The notes below the pieces were generated by a model that saw only the letters and a program-made list of their open reading frames with translations, had not been told where the DNA came from and did no database searches. From Spirochaetaceae bacterium (GTDB lineage Bacteria; Spirochaetota; Spirochaetia; Treponematales; Breznakiellaceae): DNA of 8,830 bases. Numbering within the stretch: the stretch's first letter is position 1; the number at the start of each line of letters is the position of its first letter. Where the stretch lies: assembly GCA_031267955.1 (NCBI GenBank), contig JAIRYB010000086.1, positions 1 to 8,830 of the forward strand. Reading direction: 5' to 3'. The translations under genes and the position numbers were made by a program. Of the stretch, positions 1-5,100 are shown one piece after another.

Positions 1-461
1 TCAAACCAGTCATGGTGGCTGCCGTCAAATTGGACAAGCTCCCCGAAATGCGCCCGGGGCGTCCGCCGACTGCGGTACTCGTTACCGTTCTTTTTCTGCT
101 TCCATAACCCGGCGGATACCAATGCCCGCCGTAATGTGCTTATGCTGATTGGAAGGCCGTCCCTTTCAAAAAGCGTCTCCCGCGCCAGCGTCGGACCAAA
201 ATCGTTATATTTTTCCCGGTACAGTTCCACCGCTTTTTTCACCGTTTCTTCATCCACCTTGTTATTGGATGGTTTGCCTCTGTTGCCATGTGCCAGCGCT
301 TCATCCCCTCCTGACAGATAACGCCGGTAGATCCGTTTTGCCTGGCTGTAACTGATGCCAAGTTCCCGTGACGCTGCCGTGAGCGTTTTAAGATTCTGCT
401 TAACCATTTCCATGATTTTACCGCGGAGCTTTTCTTGCCCGTTTTTATGTAGTTGTGTCAT
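1..461 (-). CDS. DDE transposase, N-terminal part (ISNCY-like), cut by window edge
   Basis: This is an open frame of 153 complete codons with no stop, running off the left edge. Translation begins MTQLHKNGQEKLRGKIMEMV. Residues of roughly 20-45 form a helix-turn-helix (LTAASRELGISYSQAKRIYR). A linker with HGNRGKPSNNK follows, then a second helical DNA-binding region (LPISISTLRRALVSAGLW). The last visible residues are GELVQFDGSHHDWF, the typical start of the RNase H-like DDE catalytic core, where the D of FDGS is the first catalytic acidic residue. This combination is familiar from ISNCY (ISDol1-type) transposases. The start is fixed by an in-frame TGA three codons upstream of ATG 461. The best Shine-Dalgarno (479-485) is 17 nt away, unusually far, and is better placed for an overlapping 8-codon ORF that starts at 471. 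The remaining catalytic residues lie outside the window, so activity cannot be judged. Confidence 0.85.
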   Translation of the reverse strand, partial: MTQLHKNGQEKLRGKIMEMVKQNLKTLTAASRELGISYSQAKRIYRRYLSGGDEALAHGNRGKPSNNKVDEETVKKAVELYREKYNDFGPTLARETLFERDGLPISISTLRRALVSAGLWKQKKNGNEYRSRRTPRAHFGELVQFDGSHHDWF

Positions 462-478
462 GCCATATCATGGCTTTT

Positions 479-500
479 CCCTCCCTGAGAATCAGGAGGG
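479..500 (-). promoter_or_regulatory. Hairpin covering the transposase Shine-Dalgarno
   Basis: On the transcribed (minus) strand the segment forms a 9-bp stem (CCCTCCTGA with TCAG-GAGGG, one bulged G) around a 3-nt TTC loop. The 3' arm contains the purine-rich GGGAGGG, the only good ribosome-binding sequence before the transposase gene. Sequestering the RBS is a known way for insertion sequences to limit their own expression. That role here is inference. A second small palindrome, GCCATATCATGGC at 462-474, lies between this RBS and the transposase ATG. Confidence 0.45.
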
Positions 501-570
501 CTCATTTCTACTGGTTTTTGAGGTAAATGGCTCATTTTAACTGAACGGACTATGGCTCATTTTCGCTGAG
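499..570. repeat. Three direct repeats GGCTCATTTYnnCTG in the IS end
   Basis: Copies lie at 499-513 (GGCTCATTTCTACTG), 529-543 (GGCTCATTTTAACTG) and 554-568 (GGCTCATTTTCGCTG), with starts 30 and 25 bp apart. They sit between the transposase start and the presumed IS terminus. Such multiple sub-terminal repeats are typical transposase-binding sites. The function is inferred from position only. Confidence 0.6.
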
Positions 571-580
571 TTTTAACAGG

Positions 581-609
581 CGCAGGGGTGCCAGGTGAAC
601 GCAGGGGTG
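581..609. repeat. 10-bp direct repeat CGCAGGGGTG, two copies
   Basis: CGCAGGGGTG occurs at 581-590 and again at 600-609, 19 bp apart. The copies lie immediately before the end of the radical SAM gene. They are probably part of the outer terminus of the insertion sequence, but no matching second IS end is available in the window to confirm this. Confidence 0.5.
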
Positions 610-616
610 TCAAATT

Positions 617-2038
617 CTATGGGTCAAGTTTAGCCCGGTGAAGGGGGCGGCCTCCCCGGGATGTCAGGTTATAGGAACAGAAGGGGATAAGCTCCCCGCC
701 GGGGCCGACCACGTGGATATAACAGCGGGCAAGGCGGTCCAGGTCCACGGTCCAGGCGTCCTGGAATGCCATGCCGGAAACAGCCAGGGTTTCCCTTTCC
801 CGCTTCTCCGCCTCCGTGATAAAGGCGTCCAGGGAATCGAGCTTCATATTTTTGCCCGAAACAGGGCCGGGCGCGGACGGTACCGCCGACCATAAGCGGG
901 ACACGGTATTCCGCGCGGCATCGCTGGTAGCGGAAAGGGCGGACGCAGGATCGCCGCAACAGCAGGAACCGCCGGCAGACGCGGGCGCGGCGCTGCCGCA
1001 GCAGCCGGAATTACCGGCGCTTTGAAGGAGGGACCAGGCCCCGCCGCCGACCGTGTAGCTGGCGTGGAACGAGCAAAGGGGATGCTCTGCGCCGCCGGGC
1101 AGAAAATCCCGCGCCCTGAGCCTGCCGCCGCTCTGTTCCTCAATGCCTTTCAGCAGGGCCGGGATCGTAAAGCGATCCTTTACAGGATCGCCCTGGTAAC
1201 GGCCGAAAAAACTCATCGGCTGGAAGTGGACTCCCCGCACGGCAGGCATGTTATTTGCGGCGAATTCCAGGATGGCCCAGAGGTCGTTGTCGTTGACGCC
1301 GCGCCTGATTGTAGGGGTCAGCACCACTCCCAGCCCCGCTTCGGCGCAATTGCCGATCGCGCGTATTTTTTCCGCCACCAGATCCCGGCCCCGCAGCGCG
1401 GCGCAGCGGTCCCCGGCAAGGGAATCGAATTGCAGGAACACGGTATTAAGCCCGGCATCGGCCAATTCGCGGAGGTATTCCCTGTCCCGGGCAATACGGA
1501 GCCCGTTCGTGTTTAACTGGAAAAAGACGAAGCCCCGTTCTTTCCCCATCCTGATAATCCGCGGAAGATCGTCCCGGAGGGAGGGTTCGCCGCCTGAAAG
1601 CTGAATGTTAAAAGGCCCGCCCTGCTCTATCAGCCGGTCGTACCAGAAAGCGACGGTCTCCAGGGAAGGATCGGGGCCGGCCGTTCCCGCGGACGCGAAA
1701 CACACCGGGCAGCCGAGATCGCAGCGGCCTGTAAGTTCCAGAAGGACGCAGCAGGTCGCCTGTATGTGGTTTCCGCATAAGCCGCAGTCATAGGGGCAGC
1801 CGCGGACGGAAGGGCTTTGGGGGTTTTTGGGCGGCTGGGCCGGATTCTGGGAGGCCCGCCATTTCAGGAAACCGGAAACGCCTTCCCAGAAGGGGACCGC
1901 GAATTCCCCGTGCTCCGGGCAGTTTTTTTCCAGCCACACCGTATCTTCCCGGCCCCGGTACGACGCGCCGATGGTTTCCAGGCAGACCGGGCAGAGGCTG
2001 CGGGTTTTTCCCAGGATCCGATTATCATCCGCCGGCAT
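617..2038 (-). CDS. Radical SAM protein, TrsS-type (cysteine form)
   Basis: A 473-aa radical SAM enzyme. It starts with a zinc-ribbon-like pair, CPVC (16-19) and CPEHG (40-44). A second cysteine set, CPYDCGLC (81-88) with C96/C97, follows. The radical SAM cluster motif CDLGCPVC uses C106, C110 and C113. SAM-binding features follow: LSGGEPSLRDD and the segment TPTIRRGVNDND. This arrangement resembles the Tes/MJ0619-like radical SAM group. The C-terminal third holds a Gly/Ala/Ser-rich stretch with cysteine runs at about 346-347 (GCCG) and 359-361 (SCCCG). I believe this corresponds to the family called radical SAM (seleno)protein TrsS, some members of which carry selenocysteine. This copy reads straight through with Cys and ends at TAG. 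The substrate is unknown. ATG 2038 is preceded by GGGAGA inside the end of the upstream gene, and only 4 nt separate the two. The final residues (HRAKLDP) lie against the insertion sequence and may be altered by it. Confidence 0.82.
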   Translation of the reverse strand: MPADDNRILGKTRSLCPVCLETIGASYRGREDTVWLEKNCPEHGEFAVPFWEGVSGFLKWRASQNPAQPPKNPQSPSVRGCPYDCGLCGNHIQATCCVLLELTGRCDLGCPVCFASAGTAGPDPSLETVAFWYDRLIEQGGPFNIQLSGGEPSLRDDLPRIIRMGKERGFVFFQLNTNGLRIARDREYLRELADAGLNTVFLQFDSLAGDRCAALRGRDLVAEKIRAIGNCAEAGLGVVLTPTIRRGVNDNDLWAILEFAANNMPAVRGVHFQPMSFFGRYQGDPVKDRFTIPALLKGIEEQSGGRLRARDFLPGGAEHPLCSFHASYTVGGGAWSLLQSAGNSGCCGSAAPASAGGSCCCGDPASALSATSDAARNTVSRLWSAVPSAPGPVSGKNMKLDSLDAFITEAEKRERETLAVSGMAFQDAWTVDLDRLARCYIHVVGPGGELIPFCSYNLTSRGGRPLHRAKLDP

Positions 2039-2042
2039 ACTC

Positions 2043-2465
2043 TCAATCTCCCGAAGGGCTGATGCCGTGGGCGTCGAGTATCTCGATAAGTTTTTCGAAG
2101 GACCTCTCTATAAGGCCGGGGCAAAAGGCCTGCATTTTCGCGGGTTCGTACTCGACCAGATCCCGGCATTCCAGGCTGCCGTTTTCTTTTTCGAACCATT
2201 CCACGAATTCTTTCGCCAGGTCCCTGTACTCCGCCGGTTCGGCCTCGCCGCTGTGGCGGGCAAAATAGCTTGACAGGACGCAAATTCCCCCGGTCAGGGT
2301 CCCGCAGGCCCTCCGGGAAAACATGCCGTTCGCCAGCGCGCCCAGGGCCCGGATTGTAAAGGGATCGTCAATACCCCGTAATTTCATGGACAGTATCATC
2401 ATCACCTGGCTGCAATGGTGGCCCCGGAAAAGTTCTTCCATTATTTTATCACTAAGCGCGGACAT
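2043..2465 (-). CDS. C_GCAxxG_C_C family protein (DVU_1555-like)
   Basis: This 140-aa soluble protein belongs to the C_GCAxxG_C_C redox family. The signature cysteines are visible: C18 (GHHCSQ), a variant core ACGTLTGG around C54 with C62 following, then C100 and C115 (FCPGL). Members are thought to bind a metal or Fe-S centre, or to act in thiol redox chemistry. The exact role is unknown. A longer frame extends upstream to 2495, but I chose ATG 2465. It has a strong GGAGG (2475-2479) at 9-nt spacing, and it leaves a single base between it and the stop of the 71-aa gene. It sits directly between the small CxxC protein and the radical SAM gene, all transcribed together. In the Desulfovibrio locus that I recall, a methyltransferase gene lies just upstream of this one. 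Here there is no room for it. Confidence 0.82.
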   Translation of the reverse strand: MSALSDKIMEELFRGHHCSQVMMILSMKLRGIDDPFTIRALGALANGMFSRRACGTLTGGICVLSSYFARHSGEAEPAEYRDLAKEFVEWFEKENGSLECRDLVEYEPAKMQAFCPGLIERSFEKLIEILDAHGISPSGD

Positions 2466-2466
2466 T

Positions 2467-2682
2467 TTATTTATCCTCCAGATTCTTTTCCACATGGAGC
2501 ATCCGCCCTATGGCAAGCTCCTCCGGTATATAGACATTCCCGCAGCGGGGGCAGCCGGGCAGTTCGACCGGGAACGACGAATTCATATAGCTCAGAGTCA
2601 CCGGAAGGGGGGCCAGAGGGACGCCGCATTTGACGCAGACCAGTTCCTCTATACTTTCAAGCCCGGTATCGTACTTTTCCAT
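2467..2682 (-). CDS. Small CxxC/CxxC redox protein (DVU_1557-like)
   Basis: This 71-aa protein has two zinc-ribbon or rubredoxin-like knuckles: CVKC at 16-19 and CPRC at 44-47, the second embedded in ELPGCPRCGNVYIPEE. The four cysteines could bind zinc or a single iron. The sequence does not tell which. It matches my memory of the small proteins called DVU_1557 family redox protein, which occur beside Mo-hydroxylase genes. The open frame extends to 2778, but the extension would overlap the 774-aa gene. ATG 2682 lies 14 nt after that gene's stop and has a GGGG ribosome-binding tract. It could be an electron carrier or a metallochaperone for the neighbours. This is inference from context. Confidence 0.75.
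   Translation of the reverse strand: MEKYDTGLESIEELVCVKCGVPLAPLPVTLSYMNSSFPVELPGCPRCGNVYIPEELAIGRMLHVEKNLEDK
2475..2479 (-). promoter_or_regulatory. Shine-Dalgarno GGAGG deciding the start of the 140-aa gene
   Basis: The minus strand reads TGGAGGATAAATAAAATG, placing GGAGG 9 nt before ATG 2465 and within the last codons of the 71-aa gene. It supports this start over the in-frame ATG at 2495, and suggests translational coupling of the two genes. Confidence 0.75.
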
Positions 2683-2696
2683 AAGCCGGCCCCGTA

Positions 2697-5021
2697 TCAG
2701 GTAACCAGGGCGGTCATACGGTGGGAGTACGCGTTGTAAACGCGGAAACCGCCGCCCTCGGGGCCGTACTCGACCCAAAAAGTCACATGCGCCGGCCTGC
2801 GGCTCGCGATAAAATGCCCGGTCCCGGGGTCCCGGAATTTCCCCTCCCCCGCCTCGGCCCGCTCTATCACCCCGGCGATATCGCTTCTCAGTATATGGGT
2901 TCTCTCGATTTTCTGCTCAAGCTCCCCGTCCAGTATTAGTTCCATGGTTTCACCCGCCTCCGTTTCCTCGCCCCAGATTTCCTTTAACAAAACGCGCCGG
3001 AAAGACGCCCGGTTATCCTGCCGCCGCGACCAGGTGGGGCTTTTCCACGCCTTGGCCGCAGAAACCGCTTCCGGGTCCGGGTAGAGAAGCTCCAGAAGGT
3101 GCCGCGTGTCGCGCCCTTTGGAACGGAACCTGTCCCGGCAATTGATACAGTAAGTCAGGAGCGGCCCCTCCCCGCCAAGCTGGCCAAGGGCGCAATCCGC
3201 CAGCGCCGAAGCGGTTCCGGCGTTTGCAAACTGGGCCAGGCCGCCGTAACCGCAGCAGGGATCCTGGTTGTCAGGGGCGCCCTCAAGAATCTCCATCCCC
3301 ATAAGGGCCGCAAGCCCGCGTACGTGGTCCCTGAGCTCCCTGTCCCCGCGCGCGCCGCAGGCGTGGTGCAGGACCATCGATTCAGGGACGGCCCGGCCCG
3401 CCTTCCCGCCCAGGCCGGTTTCCGCCAGCACCCCGAAAATATCGCTTGTCTCAATTCCCATAAGGTCGCGCAGGGCCGACGCGCAGCTGGGGCAGGCGGC
3501 GATAAGGGCCGGCTTTCCAAGATGCTCCCATGAAGAGCAAAGCTGTTCCTTCGCCTCCCTGAAAACCGCCGCCTCCCCGGCCCAGTGGGCCATGATCCCG
3601 CAGCATCCCAGGAAAATCCCGACCCCGCCGGGAAGGGCGGCCCTAAGGTCCGCGTAGACCCTGCGCACAAGCTCCGGTTCCGAGGCGGGAAGCTGGCAGC
3701 CGGGAAAGAAGAGGTATTCCGGCTTTTCAAAGCCCGGCGGGGAACGGCAGAGAAAAAAAGCAGGGGACATGCTGTAACGCATGTCCAGCAGGGCAAATTC
3801 ATGGGCGGACGGGGGCATCTTGCCGGATTTTACCATGTGCCGCCGGGCGGCAAGGAATACGTCCGCCAGATTGAGGCCGTTTGGGCAGATGGCGCCGCAT
3901 TGGGAACAGAGGGCGCATTCGTTGATCATGCCGTTGGCGTCGTGGTTGCCCATAGCTATGGACAGATTGTTGTAAACAATCCTGACATAGCGCCGGGGAT
4001 TGGATTTGTATTTCTGCATAAAGGCGCATTTTTTTACGCATTCGTTACATTCGCATTGAAGGCAGCGGGCAGCTTCCGCAGCGGCCTCCTCCCGCCCATA
4101 CCCGGCGTTTCCGGGGCTTACAGCCCCGGACGGAACTACCCGATCAAGGCCGGTAAAGAGCCGGGTTTCAAAGCTCCCCTCCCGTTCCCGTCCGGCGTCC
4201 ACGGACACGCCCTGGAAAAGGCGGTCCATGGTAATGGCGGCGCTTACGCCGTCAAAAATATCGTAAACCGCCGAATCGCCCTTGCCCGAACAGCCGGGCA
4301 GGCGGCCGGAACGCCTTCCCGCAAGAATCCCGGGCCGGGGCGTCAGCAGGGTCGCGCCGTCCGCAAGCCCGTCCAGCGGGGAGGCGCAGGCCGCGTATAC
4401 CGCGCCGTAGCCTTCGCCAAGCAGGGCGGCCGGGCCGTCCGGCGTGTCAAGCGGAACAGGGCTGCCGTATTCGACGGCCACCGGCATTTTAAGGAGGGCC
4501 GCGACTTCCCCTTCCAGCGCCTTTTCAACAAGGGGGCCTCCCCGCGATAAAAGCCACCCGCCAAGCCGGGAAGAAGCCTCGAAAACGGTTACCGCATAGC
4601 CCTTCCTGGCAAGGTTGTTCGCCGCGGCAAGGGCCCGCAACCCGCCGCCGATAATCGCGGCCTTCTGGGTTTTCTTGGGGAGCAGGAAGGGCGGCTCCGA
4701 GGGAAGGCCCGCTTCGCAATATACGAATCGTTCAAGAAGGCCCATTTCTACAGACCCGCCCAGGCCCGCCCTTTTGCAGGGCCCCTTGCAGGGGGCGTTA
4801 CAGGCAAGGGCCGCCAGGGGCGCGAGGGGTATCCCCTTCGCGTACAATTTCCAGGCCTCGGCGGTTTTGCCTTCGCGGATCAGGGAGATAAATTTTCTGG
4901 CGTCAAGATGCACGGGGCAGGCCGACTGGCAGGCAGGGGGATCCTCCTGGGTACAGAGGGCCTCGACCTGGCGCAGTAGATCCTGATCCAGAAACGTCTC
5001 GACGGTAATTTTAGCGGGCAT
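2697..5021 (-). CDS. Flavin/Fe-S oxidoreductase with twin CCG (HdrB-like) domains (DVU_1558-like)
   Basis: A 774-aa multi-cofactor electron-transfer protein. Residues 20-105 resemble the Fe-S N-terminus of GltD-type proteins (C23, C31, CPVH at 35-38; C74, C78, C82). A FAD-type Rossmann motif, IIGGGLRALAAANNLARKGY, starts at about 123 with the acidic FEA at 147-149. A second nucleotide-binding motif is not evident, so the NAD(P) subdomain appears reduced or missing. Two ferredoxin-like cysteine sets follow: C320, C323, C325, C328, C332, and C369, C372, C375, C379-Pro. Two complete CCG motifs then occur: C442, C473-C474, C510/C513, and C555, C589-C590, C625/C628. These are the pattern that binds non-cubane [4Fe-4S] clusters in HdrB. 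The last 80 or so residues form a separate unrecognised domain. I believe databases name this type pyridine nucleotide-disulfide oxidoreductase/dicluster-binding protein. It probably exchanges electrons with the aldehyde oxidoreductase encoded just upstream, from which it is separated by a terminator. The SD (GGAAAG) is weak and close to the ATG. Confidence 0.85.
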   Translation of the reverse strand: MPAKITVETFLDQDLLRQVEALCTQEDPPACQSACPVHLDARKFISLIREGKTAEAWKLYAKGIPLAPLAALACNAPCKGPCKRAGLGGSVEMGLLERFVYCEAGLPSEPPFLLPKKTQKAAIIGGGLRALAAANNLARKGYAVTVFEASSRLGGWLLSRGGPLVEKALEGEVAALLKMPVAVEYGSPVPLDTPDGPAALLGEGYGAVYAACASPLDGLADGATLLTPRPGILAGRRSGRLPGCSGKGDSAVYDIFDGVSAAITMDRLFQGVSVDAGREREGSFETRLFTGLDRVVPSGAVSPGNAGYGREEAAAEAARCLQCECNECVKKCAFMQKYKSNPRRYVRIVYNNLSIAMGNHDANGMINECALCSQCGAICPNGLNLADVFLAARRHMVKSGKMPPSAHEFALLDMRYSMSPAFFLCRSPPGFEKPEYLFFPGCQLPASEPELVRRVYADLRAALPGGVGIFLGCCGIMAHWAGEAAVFREAKEQLCSSWEHLGKPALIAACPSCASALRDLMGIETSDIFGVLAETGLGGKAGRAVPESMVLHHACGARGDRELRDHVRGLAALMGMEILEGAPDNQDPCCGYGGLAQFANAGTASALADCALGQLGGEGPLLTYCINCRDRFRSKGRDTRHLLELLYPDPEAVSAAKAWKSPTWSRRQDNRASFRRVLLKEIWGEETEAGETMELILDGELEQKIERTHILRSDIAGVIERAEAGEGKFRDPGTGHFIASRRPAHVTFWVEYGPEGGGFRVYNAYSHRMTALVT

Positions 5022-5047
5022 AACTTTCCATAATATCTGTAATAATA

Positions 5048-5088
5048 GAAAAAACCCCGCCCCGAAGGAAGAGCCCGCGGGACGGGGT
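5048..5088 (-). terminator. Rho-independent terminator after the aldehyde oxidoreductase gene
   Basis: The minus strand forms a 10-bp stem, ACCCCGTCCC (5088-5079) with GGGGCGGGGT (5063-5054), with one G.U pair and a 15-nt loop. It is followed directly by a T-run (5053-5049). It lies 13 nt past the Mop-like stop codon and about 27 nt before the next gene. Downstream expression would therefore depend on read-through, or on a promoter in the AT-rich stretch 5022-5048, where TATTAT occurs twice on the minus strand. Confidence 0.82.
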
Positions 5089-5100
5089 ATGCGGATGTTG

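Larger units (their letters stand above)
1..616 (-). mobile_element. Insertion sequence, 5' part only (ISNCY/ISDol1-like)
   Basis: The left end of the window carries the start of a transposase gene reading out of the window. In front of it lies about 150 bp of non-coding DNA with short direct repeats and a hairpin, as expected for the end of an IS. The base composition is visibly less GC-rich than the neighbouring operon. The exact right boundary is not determinable because the other terminus is outside the window. The terminal inverted repeat probably starts somewhere within 571-620, next to or inside the last codons of the radical SAM gene. The family assignment rests on the transposase N-terminal half only. 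An IS481-like or other DDE family is possible. Confidence 0.7.

Noticed and set aside
617..2038. Selenocysteine (in-frame TGA) in the radical SAM gene
   Set aside because: The frame is continuous with Cys codons at the candidate positions and ends at TAG. No in-frame TGA is present.
3585..4550. 321-codon plus-strand open frame opposite the 774-aa gene
   Set aside because: The minus-strand frame carries ordered cysteine motifs and a Rossmann motif. The plus-strand frame is Gly/Ala/Arg-rich noise.
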